64,000 nucleotides of DNA from an uncultured Tenacibaculum sp. GTDB lineage: Bacteria; Bacteroidota; Bacteroidia; Flavobacteriales; Flavobacteriaceae. The DNA is taken from NCBI GenBank assembly GCA_947501615.1, contig CANMWK010000006.1, forward strand, positions 213,205 to 277,204, given 5' to 3'. Every line of letters starts with the position of its first letter. Within the stretch, counting starts at the first letter, position 1. The notes below the pieces were generated by a model that did no database searches, had not been told where the DNA came from, and saw only the letters and a list, made by a program, of their open reading frames with translations. The position numbers and the translations under genes were made by a program. Shown piece by piece: positions 1 through 10,091 of this stretch.

Positions 1-172
1 CAGCATGGAAATGTGTCTCAAAAATATACTTTATTGTTGCATCATTCTCTTTCGCTTTGTCAATATAAGGTTGTACTTCACGTAATGGATCAATAATAGC
101 AACCTCTCCATTACTTTCAATGTAATATGTTCCTTGTGATAAGCAATTTGTATAAATCTGTTCTATCTTCAT
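1..172 (-). CDS. MBL-fold metallo-hydrolase, N-terminal fragment
   Basis: The first 57 codons of a gene that runs off the left edge, with an ATG at 170-172. The translation opens MKIEQIYTNCLSQGTYYI, continues through a beta-strand-rich segment containing AIIDP, and ends in THFHA, the beginning of the THxHxDH zinc-binding motif of metallo-beta-lactamase-fold hydrolases. In Bacteroidota, proteins with this start are often persulfide-dioxygenase-like MBL enzymes, some with rhodanese domains. Being next to a SulP anion transporter fits sulfur metabolism, but the diagnostic C-terminal part is outside the window. It is probably co-transcribed with the SulP gene 13 bases upstream. The fold is clear; the substrate is not. 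Confidence 0.8.
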   Translation of the reverse strand, partial: MKIEQIYTNCLSQGTYYIESNGEVAIIDPLREVQPYIDKAKENDATIKYIFETHFHA

Positions 173-185
173 AATTCAATGTCTT

Positions 186-1913
186 TTATTTGTACGCTTG
201 ATGTATATATTGAGCATACTTTTTCTGATTTGTATTATCTCCTGTCTTAAAAAATGTTACTGCCCCATTGGCTCGCATAAAAAAGTGGTCTAAATTTATG
301 ATTTCTAATAATCCACCTCTAAATAAGTCGTCTCTAACTGGTCCTTTTACACCCGCAAGATAAAATGTTATGTTTTTATTTTTATAGAATTGAACTTGTT
401 GTTTCAACATCTCAATTCCTGTACTGTCTACTCTATTGATACTTTCTGCATCTAAAACAATTAATTTCAAAGATGTTCCTTTCTCCTTTACCATATGCTC
501 TAAACGTTCTCTAAAATAACTCGCATTTGCATAGAAAATTTGAGCATCAAAACGAAATACAAGAATTTCTTCGTCTAAAACCACTTCTTTAAATCTATTC
601 TTATTTCTATAAAAGTCGGAATCGGGTACCTTTCCTAACTCAACAGCATTGGGTCTTGATGTTCTGTATATCAAAACAACCAATGACAAACTTACCCCCA
701 TTAAAATACCATATTCTATACCTAGGAAAAGTGTTGACAAAAAAGTAGCTATAAGTAACCAAAAGTCAAGGATATTGGCTTTCCATAAAAAACGAGCCTC
801 TTTAAAATTTACTAGCCTAAACACAGCTACAATAATAATGGCGGCTAAAACTGTTTTAGGTAAAAAATAAAACACTGGTGTTAAATACAACAATGTTAGT
901 ATGACAAAACCTGCTGAAATAAATGCTGCTATTCCTGTTCTTGCGCCTGCATCAAAATTAATTGCTGATCTAGAAAAACTTGATGTAGATGGATAGGCTT
1001 TAAAAAATGATCCGAAAACATTACTTAAACCTAGTGCTATCAATTCTTGATTCGGATCTATTTTGTATTCGTTTTGTTGGGACTCTAGGTATTTTCCTAT
1101 AGAAATTGTTTCTAAATATCCCACCATAACCAATGTGAACGCCATTGGCAATAATTCTTTAACTAAACCGAAATTTAATTCAGGAATTACAAAACTTGGC
1201 AATCCTGACGGAATACTCTCTACGATAGCCACTCCTTCAAAAAAACTTTCATAAGAATACATCAGAACAATACCAATGATAACCACAATTAATGCATTTG
1301 GTATTTTTTTATTAATCTTTCTCAAGACAATAATAATAAGACTTGTAATTACACCTATGATCGTAGTTTGCGCATTCAGTTCAGTAATTCTACTCAAAAT
1401 ATCTTCTAATAAAACATGAATTTGATCACTCTGCAAAAAATCTACGCCTAAAAAGTTCTTAAATTGATTTAAACCAATTGTAATAGCTACTGCTGAAGTA
1501 AAACCAGTAATTACAGGTTTAGATAAAAAATTAACTATGAATCCTAATCGAAACACCCCCATTAAAAATTGAATTACACCAACCAAGAAAGCTAAAAAAA
1601 TAGCAATTGCAATATAACTTTCAGATCCCATAAGTGCCATAGTGGATACACTTGCAGCTACAATTAAAGAGTCTGTAGCTACAGGACCAATAGCCACTTG
1701 CCGTGAAGACCCAAATATAGCATAGACAACTTGTGGAATTAAAGCTGAGTACAAACCATAAATGGGAGGTAAACCTGCAATTAAAGCATAGGCTATACCT
1801 TGTGGTATTAATACAGTTGCAACTGTTAAACCGGCTACAAAATCATCTTTAAACTGTGATTTTTTATAATTAGGCAGCCATGCTAAAAGGGGGATAATCT
1901 TTTGTAGTTTCAC
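186..1913 (-). CDS. SulP family inorganic anion transporter with STAS domain
   Basis: A 575-residue inner-membrane SulP permease (SLC26 relatives), presumably moving sulfate, bicarbonate or another anion. The N-terminal 410 residues hold about 10-12 hydrophobic segments, including the family signature around PQGIAYALIAGLPPIYGLYS. The C-terminal part from about residue 445 is a STAS domain with the DSTG motif (Ser near 497). The start is GTG, directly after the ruvB stop codon. An AGGAG inside the ruvB 3' end lies about 9 bases upstream and supports this start, since no ATG is available nearby. The substrate cannot be read from the sequence. The MBL gene that follows suggests sulfur chemistry, but this is inference. 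Confidence 0.9.
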   Translation of the reverse strand: MKLQKIIPLLAWLPNYKKSQFKDDFVAGLTVATVLIPQGIAYALIAGLPPIYGLYSALIPQVVYAIFGSSRQVAIGPVATDSLIVAASVSTMALMGSESYIAIAIFLAFLVGVIQFLMGVFRLGFIVNFLSKPVITGFTSAVAITIGLNQFKNFLGVDFLQSDQIHVLLEDILSRITELNAQTTIIGVITSLIIIVLRKINKKIPNALIVVIIGIVLMYSYESFFEGVAIVESIPSGLPSFVIPELNFGLVKELLPMAFTLVMVGYLETISIGKYLESQQNEYKIDPNQELIALGLSNVFGSFFKAYPSTSSFSRSAINFDAGARTGIAAFISAGFVILTLLYLTPVFYFLPKTVLAAIIIVAVFRLVNFKEARFLWKANILDFWLLIATFLSTLFLGIEYGILMGVSLSLVVLIYRTSRPNAVELGKVPDSDFYRNKNRFKEVVLDEEILVFRFDAQIFYANASYFRERLEHMVKEKGTSLKLIVLDAESINRVDSTGIEMLKQQVQFYKNKNITFYLAGVKGPVRDDLFRGGLLEIINLDHFFMRANGAVTFFKTGDNTNQKKYAQYIHQAYK

Positions 1914-2936
1914 TTAAAATAATTCTCCTTGATTCCTTCCTTTGATTCTTCCTAAATGTTTATAAGCTAAATCTGTTACTTCTCTTCCTCTAGGTGTTCT
2001 CATAATAAAACCTTGCTGAATTAAAAAAGGTTCATAAACTTCTTCAATAGTTTCTGCATTTTCTGCAACTGCAGTTGCTAAAGTAGTGATTCCTACTGGT
2101 CCTCCTTTGAATTTATCAATTATTGTAGATAAGATTTTATTATCCATTTCATCTAAACCATGAGCATCAACATTAAGTGCTTTTAGCGCATATTTTGCAA
2201 TCTCAATAGAAATAGTACCATCTCCTTTTATTTGAGCAAAATCTCTAACTCTTCTTAATAATGCATTTGCAATACGCGGTGTTCCTCTACTCCTACCTGC
2301 AATTTCTATAGCTGCTTCCATTGAAATTGGCACTCCTAATATTGCTGAACTTCTTTGAATAATTGTCGTTAAAAGTTCTGTAGAATAATAATGTAAACGA
2401 CTACTAATTCCAAATCTAGCACGCATGGGAGCCGTAAGTAATCCAGATCGTGTTGTTGCTCCAACTAAAGTAAATGGCTCTAAATTGATCTGTACTGTTC
2501 TTGCATTAGGACCAGATTCGATCATAATGTCTATTTTATAATCTTCCATTGCAGAATATAAATATTCTTCTACAATTGGACTTAGTCGATGTATTTCATC
2601 TATAAATAAAACATCTCTTTCATCTAAATTTGTTAATAAACCAGCCAAATCTCCAGGCTTATCTAAAACAGGACCAGAAGTTACTTTAATTCCAACTCCT
2701 AATTCGTTTGCTAAAATATGCGCCAAAGTAGTTTTACCAAGACCAGGAGGCCCATGAAACAAGGAATGATCTAATGCTTCATCTCTTTGGTTAGCTGCTT
2801 CAACAAATATTTTTAAATTTTCTATGGCTTGATCTTGCCCTGTAAAATCATCAAAAGATAAGGGACGTAATTTTTTCTCTACGTCCATTTCTTCATTTGA
2901 ATAATTGGTGTTTTCAGGGTTTAAATGCTCATTCAT
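1914..2936 (-). CDS. ruvB: Holliday junction branch migration DNA helicase RuvB
   Basis: A 340-residue AAA+ motor that drives RuvA-bound Holliday junction migration in recombination repair. Visible elements are Walker A GPPGLGKT (residues 62-69), Walker B DEIH (113-116), the sensor-1 segment GATTRSG (159-165), the arginine-finger region MRARFG (171-176), and a C-terminal winged-helix region ending in the typical [17 protein letters not shown]. Length is normal for the family. It is first in a minus-strand run with the SulP and MBL genes. The 215 bases upstream hold no recognisable gene apart from the terminator of the neighbouring cox cluster. Confidence 0.97.
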   Translation of the reverse strand: MNEHLNPENTNYSNEEMDVEKKLRPLSFDDFTGQDQAIENLKIFVEAANQRDEALDHSLFHGPPGLGKTTLAHILANELGVGIKVTSGPVLDKPGDLAGLLTNLDERDVLFIDEIHRLSPIVEEYLYSAMEDYKIDIMIESGPNARTVQINLEPFTLVGATTRSGLLTAPMRARFGISSRLHYYSTELLTTIIQRSSAILGVPISMEAAIEIAGRSRGTPRIANALLRRVRDFAQIKGDGTISIEIAKYALKALNVDAHGLDEMDNKILSTIIDKFKGGPVGITTLATAVAENAETIEEVYEPFLIQQGFIMRTPRGREVTDLAYKHLGRIKGRNQGELF

Positions 2937-3097
2937 ACATCAAATCAGATTCTATAATGCTAATATACTTATAATACAATTTACAACTAAAAAATTCACA
3001 TATTAATCTTTTCTACTTCAATAAAAAATGAAATAGTGGTAAAGTTTATTTTATATATAGTTTTTAATCACAAAGTGTATTACTATTCATATGGATA

Positions 3098-3128
3098 TTA
3101 AAAAAGCCTTTCTTTAAAGAAAGGCTTT
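3098..3128 (-). terminator. Intrinsic terminator after coxA
   Basis: Positions 3103-3128 form a perfect inverted repeat with 13-base arms (AAAGCCTTTCTTT and its complement). Read on the minus strand it is followed by a run of six T (3098-3103). It lies 24 bases past the coxA stop and ends the act-cox transcript. Confidence 0.85.
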
Positions 3129-3151
3129 GGTAATTATATTATGTTTACTTT

Positions 3152-4930
3152 TTAAGATGGCTCTTCACCGTCTTTTAAAGGTACAGATTGTAAAACAAAA
3201 TCTTGTCCGTGAATATAGTTTCCATTTTCATCTACTTTACTATAATCATAAGCCCATCTGTGAACTTCAGGAATTTTTCCTGGCCAGTTTCCATGAATAT
3301 GTTCTACTGGAGTTGTCCACTCTAACGTATTAGATTTCCATGGATTCTGAGTAGCTTTCTTACCTCTATACATAGAGATAAAGAAATTCGCTAAGAAAAT
3401 TAACTGAGCTACACCTCCAATGATTGCCATTACAGTCATAAATACATTAATATCGGCTAAATCATCAAACATTGGGAAATTTGTATTCGTGTAATAACGA
3501 CGTGGTAAACCGGCTAAACCGATAAAGTGCATTGGGAAAAATACTCCATATGCAGAGATAATCGTTAACCAAAAATGCCAGTATCCCATTACTTTATTCA
3601 TCATTCTTCCATACATTTTTGGGTACCAATGGTAAACTCCAGCAAACATTCCGAACAGCGCAGAAACTCCCATTACTAAGTGGAAATGTGCTACAACAAA
3701 GTACGTATCGTGAACATTAATATCTAAGGCAGAATCTCCTAAAACTAATCCTGTTAAACCTCCTGTTACGAATGTAGAAACTAATCCGATAGAGAATAGC
3801 ATTGCCGGATTCAATTGTAAGTTACCTTTCCATAAAGTAGTTATATAGTTAAATGCTTTAACCGCTGATGGAATTGCAATTAATACTGTTGTGAATGTAA
3901 ATACTGATCCTAAGAATGGATTCATTCCAGATATAAACATGTGGTGACCCCATACAATAGTAGATAAGAACGCGATACCTAAAATAGAACCAATCATCGC
4001 ACGGTAACCAAAGATAGGCTTTCTAGCATTTGTAGAAATTACCTCTGAAGAAATACCTAATGCTGGTAATAAAATAATATATACTTCAGGGTGTCCTAAG
4101 AACCAAAATAAGTGTTCAAATAATACTGGCGAACCTCCTTGATAATGTAACACTTCACCTGAAATAAATATATCTGATAAGTAGAATGAAGTTCCAAAAC
4201 TTCTATCGAATATTAATAATAATGCCGCAGATAAAAGAACAGGGAAAGAGATAACACCAATGATAGCTGTTACAAAGAACGCCCACATTGTTAATGGTAA
4301 TCTCGTCATTTTCATCCCTTTTGTTCTTAAGTTTAATACTGTAACAATATAATTAAGAGATCCTATTAACGATGATGCAATGAAAATCGCCATAGAGACT
4401 AACCATAATGTCATACCTAAACCAGAACCTGGAATTGCTTGCTTTAAAGCAGATAACGGCGGATAAATTGTCCAACCTGCTGATGCTGGGCCAGCTTCAA
4501 CAAATAAAGACACAACCATAACAACTGATGATAGGAAGAATAACCAATACGACACCATGTTTAAAAAACCTGAAGCCATATCTCTAGCACCAATTTGTAA
4601 TGGAATTAATAAATTTGAAAACGTACCACTTAAACCAGCCGTCAATACAAAGAATACCATAATAGTACCATGAATTGTTACTAAAGCTAGATACGTATCA
4701 GCATTCATAACACCATCAGTTTGTTGATGATCTCCTAAGAATGCTGTAATAATAGAAAACGATTTTTCTGGCCATGCAATTTGTAAACGGAATAACATTG
4801 ACATAAATACCCCAATGATACCCATAAACATTCCTGTAATCAAGAATTGTTTCGAAATCATCTTATGATCTGTACTAAAAATGTATTTCGTTACAAAAGT
4901 TTCTTTATGATGGTGATGTTCTCCTGACAT
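3152..4930 (-). CDS. coxA: Cytochrome c oxidase subunit I (aa3 type)
   Basis: A 592-residue heme-copper oxidase catalytic subunit with about 12 membrane helices, reducing O2 to water and pumping protons. Metal ligands visible are H87 (heme a), H280 in GHPEVY with the cross-linked Tyr (CuB), H329/H330 (CuB), and H415/H417 in HDTYFVVAHFH (hemes a3 and a). The Glu in GHPEVY is the D-channel residue of A1-type oxidases. A histidine-rich N-terminus (GEHHHHK) precedes the first helix. It is the last gene of the act-cox cluster, 35 bases downstream of coxB. Genes for subunits III and IV are not in the window and must be encoded elsewhere if present. Confidence 0.97.
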   Translation of the reverse strand: MSGEHHHHKETFVTKYIFSTDHKMISKQFLITGMFMGIIGVFMSMLFRLQIAWPEKSFSIITAFLGDHQQTDGVMNADTYLALVTIHGTIMVFFVLTAGLSGTFSNLLIPLQIGARDMASGFLNMVSYWLFFLSSVVMVVSLFVEAGPASAGWTIYPPLSALKQAIPGSGLGMTLWLVSMAIFIASSLIGSLNYIVTVLNLRTKGMKMTRLPLTMWAFFVTAIIGVISFPVLLSAALLLIFDRSFGTSFYLSDIFISGEVLHYQGGSPVLFEHLFWFLGHPEVYIILLPALGISSEVISTNARKPIFGYRAMIGSILGIAFLSTIVWGHHMFISGMNPFLGSVFTFTTVLIAIPSAVKAFNYITTLWKGNLQLNPAMLFSIGLVSTFVTGGLTGLVLGDSALDINVHDTYFVVAHFHLVMGVSALFGMFAGVYHWYPKMYGRMMNKVMGYWHFWLTIISAYGVFFPMHFIGLAGLPRRYYTNTNFPMFDDLADINVFMTVMAIIGGVAQLIFLANFFISMYRGKKATQNPWKSNTLEWTTPVEHIHGNWPGKIPEVHRWAYDYSKVDENGNYIHGQDFVLQSVPLKDGEEPS

Positions 4931-4965
4931 AATTTATTTTTTCTTAATAAATTTTACTTAAAATC

Positions 4966-5979
4966 TTATTGAATTCTTTGAGCTAATGTTTTTTGCTCTC
5001 CTAACCACTTTTTGTAGTCTGCTTCTTCTACAACTGTAATTTTCATTTGCATGTTGTAGTGAGAAGCTCCACAAATCTTATTACATAATAATAAGTAATC
5101 AAACACATAAGGATCTTCTCCTTTTGCTTGTCTGATCTTATTAATTCCTTTTGCTTTTGCGATAACCTCAGGATTTTTACGCATTTCTTCCGTAGTGTAT
5201 TTAGGCGTAAAAGAGAATTGAGTTACCATACCTGGCACACAATTCATCTGAGCTCTAAAGTGAGGCATATAAGCTGAATGTAAAACATCTTGTGAACGGA
5301 ATTTAAATAATATCTTTTTTCCTTTTGGAAGATATAATTCAGTTACTTGCTTATCGTCTTGAGCTTTAGGGTCTGTCATATCTACTCCCATTGTATTTGC
5401 CTTGTTCAAATCGATGAAGTTCACATTTCCTAAACCTAACTCGTTGTCTGCTCCAGCATACCTAGCATCCCAACGGAATTGTTGAGAATATACTTCAATC
5501 ACAATAGGATTCTCATCATCTCCTACATACATGATGTTATTCCATTGCCATAAACCGTAACCAATTAATAATACAATTGTTACTGCTGGAATAACTGTCC
5601 AAATCAATTCTAATTTGTGACTATCTGCAAAGAATAATGCTTTTTTATCCTTGTTACCTCTATACTTATATGTAAAGAAGAAGATTAAGAACTGCATAAT
5701 GAATTGAACAACTCCAATTAATATAAATGTAATATTAAAAAGAGTATCGTCATGCTCTCCTTCTATTGAAGCACTTTCAGGTAACATAATTACATTCATT
5801 GCTAACAAGCAATAAATCATCATGGCGTATAAAAACACCATAAATCCTAAAGCAATCTTACCTTGTTTATCGTTATCGTCATCATTAGCAATTACACTAC
5901 GTAAATTCATTACGCGAGTGATTTGCCAAAAACTTACTCCTACTGCTACTGCAATGAAAATATAAAATAAAGCTAGCAT
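4966..5979 (-). CDS. coxB: Cytochrome c oxidase subunit II (CuA)
   Basis: A 337-residue subunit that accepts electrons at the dinuclear CuA centre and passes them to subunit I. The periplasmic cupredoxin domain carries the CuA motif, with C299, C303, H307 and M310 in CNKICGASHYNMQM and an upstream His in YMPHFRAQM. There are four hydrophobic segments before the cupredoxin domain rather than the usual two, giving an N-terminal extension of about 80 residues. I believe this is common in Bacteroidota. It lies between actF (31 bases upstream) and coxA, as expected for an alternative complex III-oxidase supercomplex. Confidence 0.95.
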   Translation of the reverse strand: MLALFYIFIAVAVGVSFWQITRVMNLRSVIANDDDNDKQGKIALGFMVFLYAMMIYCLLAMNVIMLPESASIEGEHDDTLFNITFILIGVVQFIMQFLIFFFTYKYRGNKDKKALFFADSHKLELIWTVIPAVTIVLLIGYGLWQWNNIMYVGDDENPIVIEVYSQQFRWDARYAGADNELGLGNVNFIDLNKANTMGVDMTDPKAQDDKQVTELYLPKGKKILFKFRSQDVLHSAYMPHFRAQMNCVPGMVTQFSFTPKYTTEEMRKNPEVIAKAKGINKIRQAKGEDPYVFDYLLLCNKICGASHYNMQMKITVVEEADYKKWLGEQKTLAQRIQ

Positions 5980-6010
5980 ACTTATATACTTATTTTTTTA
6001 ATTCTGTTTA

Positions 6011-7570
6011 TTAATGATGAGCGTTATCTTCTCCTCTGTGTTCTATAATATAATAGTGATGTATTTCACTTTCATGTAAAAATGGATTTCCTTTTGGAAT
6101 AGGATTTGCTTTTGCAAATGCATTGAATGTAGCAAATATAAATAGTCCAAGGAAAAATAAGAATGCACTAATTTCACCTATTCCGAATCCCCATTGTGGT
6201 CCAACAGTACCTGGCATAATCATAACGAATAAATCAACATAATGTCCAGCTAAAATTAAAACCCCTGCTATTACTAATATCCAAGGCACAGTTTTGAATT
6301 CACTGTTAATCAACAATAAAATTGGGAAAATAAAGTTTAATGCAATCATACCAATAAAAGGAACAACATATTCTTTAAAACGTAAAGCATAATATGTAGT
6401 TTCTTCTGGCATATCTGCATACCATATTAACATGAATTGAGCAAACCATAAGTATGTCCAGAATACAGAGAACCCAAACATAAACTTAGCCAAATCATGA
6501 ATATGACTATCATTTACAAATGGCAAATGACCTTTTGCTCTCAAATATAATGTCACTAAACAGATTACTGTTAATGCAGACACTAATAATGTAGCTAAAA
6601 CATACCATCCAAATAATGTAGAGAACCAGTGTGGGTCTATCCCCATAATCCAATCCCAAGACATCATACTTTCAGTAATCATAAATAAAAATATGAAAAT
6701 CACAGACATGTTATAGATCTTCTTATGTAAATCTAAATCTCCATTATCTTGCTGTATTGATTTTTTTCTAATGAAATAACGGAATCCATTCCATATTAAT
6801 AGATAAACAACACTACGAATGATCCATCCTGGCAAATTCATAAACCAACTTTTACCATCTACAATAGGATCATAATCTTTATGTAAAGGATCGAATACAC
6901 CTTCAGCCATCCACGGAAATAAATGGTTCATGTGCATTGCTGTTACAATAATAAAAATTAACATGATCACACTTACATAATGTAAATTAGCAGTGATAGC
7001 TTCCATAACTCTAAATAAAACAACAGACCAACCTGCATGGGCTACTCTTTGTCCTGCATAAAAAGCCATTACTACAAGTGAAATACCTAAAAAGAAAAGT
7101 AATGACACATAAATTGCAGACCATGGCTTATTCTTCATTTGGTGTAATGAATGTTCAACATGTTTCTTATGCTCTTCTTCATGATTTGCAGCTGCGTTAT
7201 GATCATCTTTAGCGTGTGCAGTCGGATTTACATGAGCTTTATCAGTAATATGACCATTTAAACTATCTGTTAATCTTGTATCTTCTGCATGATCTGCGGC
7301 CTCTGCATGAACATCTTTTTTATGATCTTCTTTGTGTGCATTCTCTTTATGCGTTACAGCTGTATGTTTTGCATCACCATGGTGTTCTTTAGTCGTTTCA
7401 CCATGATTTTCACCATGTCCTCCATGATGAGATGCTTCTTGTTTCGCTAAAATGTCTTCTGCTTCTTGGAATGTTTTAGGCGTATTCATGAAACTTATCG
7501 CAGTTCCAATAATACCTATTACCATTAAACCAATAGCAAGCATTTTTAATTTTCCTGAAAACTGGTACAT
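6011..7570 (-). CDS. actF: Alternative complex III membrane subunit ActF, His-rich loop
   Basis: A 519-residue multi-helix membrane subunit of the quinol:electron acceptor oxidoreductase. One N-terminal helix (residues about 8-28) is followed by a hydrophilic stretch (about 35-145) with roughly 21 histidines among Glu, Asp and Lys. About ten further helices follow. The identity rests on its place after actE in the canonical actA-F order and on conserved-looking helix content such as WSRIY-like and MSWDWIMGIDPHWFSTLFGW segments. The histidine-rich loop is not needed for the fold and may bind copper or zinc, which is inference. It sits 22 bases after actE and 31 before coxB. Confidence 0.88.
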   Translation of the reverse strand: MYQFSGKLKMLAIGLMVIGIIGTAISFMNTPKTFQEAEDILAKQEASHHGGHGENHGETTKEHHGDAKHTAVTHKENAHKEDHKKDVHAEAADHAEDTRLTDSLNGHITDKAHVNPTAHAKDDHNAAANHEEEHKKHVEHSLHQMKNKPWSAIYVSLLFFLGISLVVMAFYAGQRVAHAGWSVVLFRVMEAITANLHYVSVIMLIFIIVTAMHMNHLFPWMAEGVFDPLHKDYDPIVDGKSWFMNLPGWIIRSVVYLLIWNGFRYFIRKKSIQQDNGDLDLHKKIYNMSVIFIFLFMITESMMSWDWIMGIDPHWFSTLFGWYVLATLLVSALTVICLVTLYLRAKGHLPFVNDSHIHDLAKFMFGFSVFWTYLWFAQFMLIWYADMPEETTYYALRFKEYVVPFIGMIALNFIFPILLLINSEFKTVPWILVIAGVLILAGHYVDLFVMIMPGTVGPQWGFGIGEISAFLFFLGLFIFATFNAFAKANPIPKGNPFLHESEIHHYYIIEHRGEDNAHH

Positions 7571-7592
7571 ATCTTAACTATCTATTATAGAC

Positions 7593-8141
7593 TTATTTTT
7601 TTAATTCACTTCTTAATTTCTGAACATACTGCACAACTTGCCAACGTTCTTTGTAGGTAAGTTGAGAAGAATGAGATCCCATCATGTTTTTACCATACAT
7701 TAAAACATGGTAAATACTTCCTTCAGTAATATCTCTATCCTTGTAGTTTGGAATACCTAAGAATTTTTCTCTCTCCATTAAAATCCCATTTCCATCTCCT
7801 TTAGTTCCATGACAAACTGCACAGTAAATACCATACATCTTTTTACCATTTTCTAAATTTTCTTCAGTTCCTTTTAATGGATTCTTTAACTCTGTTTTTG
7901 CCTTTTCGTAACCTGCGTTTGAATCAGGAATATCATAGGCTACAACACCATTTCTACTCACTGTTCCAGCTACTGGTAATCTATTTACTGGAACTTTTCC
8001 TGCAGATGAAGCACCATTCGCATCATAAGGCACAGAAACATACATGTCTGGCATATACTGTACTTGTGGTTTGCGCTTGTTGTTACAAGAGACAAATACT
8101 GCAACTACTAGTAAAGTAATAACTATTTTTAAACTCTTCAT
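7593..8141 (-). CDS. actE: Alternative complex III monoheme cytochrome c lipoprotein ActE
   Basis: A 182-residue exported protein with a signal peptide and lipobox ending at C19 (VFVSC), so it should be anchored by lipid on the periplasmic side. A single heme c site, CAVCHG, lies near residue 107, and a Met-rich segment (KNMMGSH) further on can supply the axial ligand. It should carry electrons from the multiheme ActA subunit toward the oxidase. It overlaps nothing and follows actD by 9 bases. Confidence 0.92.
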   Translation of the reverse strand: MKSLKIVITLLVVAVFVSCNNKRKPQVQYMPDMYVSVPYDANGASSAGKVPVNRLPVAGTVSRNGVVAYDIPDSNAGYEKAKTELKNPLKGTEENLENGKKMYGIYCAVCHGTKGDGNGILMEREKFLGIPNYKDRDITEGSIYHVLMYGKNMMGSHSSQLTYKERWQVVQYVQKLRSELKK

Positions 8142-8150
8142 AATCTAATA

Positions 8151-8678
8151 TTAATGCTTATCTACAACTTTAATTTCTACAGCACCAGTAGATTCTAATA
8201 ATGCTGTTAACTTTTCTTCGTTATCGTGAACTGGTATCTCCATTAAGAAATGGTCATCTGTAGTTCTTGGATCAGGATTTTCTGCTTCTTTAAATGGCCA
8301 TATTCTACTACGCATGTAAAACGTAATTACCATTAAGTGAGCAGCAAAAAAAACTGTTAATTCAAATAAAATTGGCACAAATGCTGGCATGTTTTCTGCC
8401 CATGAAAAACTAGGCTTTCCTCCAATATCTTGTGGCCAATCAGCAATCATTGTATACCATGTTAACCAAGCTGCTATCGAAGTACCTGTAATACCATATA
8501 GGAAAGCAGTTATAGCTAAACGAGTAGGAGCCAACCCTAGTGCTTTATCTAGACCGTGAACTGGAAAAGGTGTATATACCTCTTCTATATGATGATGCTC
8601 TCCTTTTACTTTCTTAACGGCATCCATTAAGATATCATCATCATTGTATAATGCGTGAATTACTTTATTAGTGCTCAT
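8151..8678 (-). CDS. actD: Alternative complex III subunit ActD (DUF3341)
   Basis: A 175-residue protein with two transmembrane helices (around residues 50-75 and 95-120). The N-terminal cytoplasmic segment begins with HALYNDDDILMDAVKKVK, typical of the DUF3341 family that forms ActD. It is a structural, non-heme subunit next to the NrfD-like ActC. Its start codon overlaps the 3' end of actC by 11 bases, indicating translational coupling. Confidence 0.92.
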   Translation of the reverse strand: MSTNKVIHALYNDDDILMDAVKKVKGEHHHIEEVYTPFPVHGLDKALGLAPTRLAITAFLYGITGTSIAAWLTWYTMIADWPQDIGGKPSFSWAENMPAFVPILFELTVFFAAHLMVITFYMRSRIWPFKEAENPDPRTTDDHFLMEIPVHDNEEKLTALLESTGAVEIKVVDKH

Positions 8679-10068
8679 TGTTCTCCTCTCTTAATTTTTT
8701 GTAGTTCTCTCCTGATGATTTTAAAATCGTTTTAACCTCAGCTGTAGGGATTACTGGGAATGTTCTAGCATATAATAAAAACAACACACCAAAGAATCCA
8801 ATAGTTCCTATAAAAATACCTACATCAACAAAAGTAGGTTCAAAACGCCACCATGTAGATGGTAATTGTCCTTTACTTAATACGATTGCAATAATATCAA
8901 AACGCTCAAACCACATTCCTATGTTAATAGCAATAGAGATTAAGAAAGACCACACAAAACTTCTTCTTACTTTCTTAATCCATAAGAATTGAGGTATCAT
9001 AATATTGAATATCATTAATGACCAGAATGCCCATCCATAAGCTCCAGCTTCTGCACCAAAAGATAAATATGTATAATTCTCATATGGTGAACCTGTATAC
9101 CAAGCAATGAAGAATTCAGTTGCATACGCTACAGCTACAATACCACCAGTTAAGATAATTACAATATTCATATACTCGATATGTAAACGAGTAATATACG
9201 ATTCTAAGTTTGTTACCTTACGCATTACCCCTAATAAGGTTTGTACCATTGCAAATCCTGAGAAGATTGCACCTGCTACGAAGTAAGGTGGGAAAATTGT
9301 CGAGTGCCATCCTGGATTCACAGAAGTTGCGAAGTCAAAAGATACAATTGTATGTACAGAAAGTACTAAAGGAGTAGCTAAACCAGCTAATACTAAAGAC
9401 ACTTCTTCAAAACGTTGCCAATCTTTTGCTCTACCAGACCATCCGAACGATAATAAAGCATAAATCTTCTTTTGAAAAGGTTTTACAGCTCTATCACGAA
9501 TTGTTGCGAAGTCAGGTAATAAACCAGTCCACCAGAACACTAATGAAACTGATAAATACGTAGAGATCGCAAATACGTCCCATAAAAGTGGTGAGTTAAA
9601 GTTTACCCATAATGAACCAAATTGGTTTGGAATAGGTAATACCCAATATCCATTCCATGGACGCCCCATGTGAATGATTGGGAATAAACCTGCTTGGAAT
9701 ACGGCAAAAATTGTCATTGCCTCTGCTGAACGGTTAATTGCCATTCTCCATTTCTGACGGAATAATAAAAGTACAGCAGAAATTAATGTTCCGGCGTGAC
9801 CGATACCTACCCACCATACAAAGTTGGTGATATCCCATGCCCAACCAATGTTTTTACTAAGTCCCCATACTCCAATACCTGTACCTACGGTGTAAAAAAT
9901 ACACCCAAATCCCCATAACATTGCTGCTAAAGAAATGTAGAATGCGATGTACCAATTTTTGTTGGCTTTACCTTCAATTGGTCTTGCTATATCCTCTGTA
10001 ATATCGTGATAGCTTTTATCTCCTAATATTAAAGGTTCTCTATAAGACGATTCGTAATGACCCGACAT
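8668..10068 (-). CDS. actC: Alternative complex III NrfD-like quinol-binding subunit ActC
   Basis: A 466-residue integral membrane protein with about ten helices, related to NrfD/PsrC (polysulfide reductase membrane subunit). It includes the WVGIGHAGTLISAVLLL and FPIIHMGRPWNGYW segments typical of ActC. ActC binds quinol and passes its electrons to the periplasmic Fe-S subunit ActB. It starts 23 bases after the actB stop and overlaps actD. Confidence 0.94.
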   Translation of the reverse strand: MSGHYESSYREPLILGDKSYHDITEDIARPIEGKANKNWYIAFYISLAAMLWGFGCIFYTVGTGIGVWGLSKNIGWAWDITNFVWWVGIGHAGTLISAVLLLFRQKWRMAINRSAEAMTIFAVFQAGLFPIIHMGRPWNGYWVLPIPNQFGSLWVNFNSPLLWDVFAISTYLSVSLVFWWTGLLPDFATIRDRAVKPFQKKIYALLSFGWSGRAKDWQRFEEVSLVLAGLATPLVLSVHTIVSFDFATSVNPGWHSTIFPPYFVAGAIFSGFAMVQTLLGVMRKVTNLESYITRLHIEYMNIVIILTGGIVAVAYATEFFIAWYTGSPYENYTYLSFGAEAGAYGWAFWSLMIFNIMIPQFLWIKKVRRSFVWSFLISIAINIGMWFERFDIIAIVLSKGQLPSTWWRFEPTFVDVGIFIGTIGFFGVLFLLYARTFPVIPTAEVKTILKSSGENYKKLREENNEH

Positions 10069-10091
10069 AATCTATTTACTTATATTAATTG

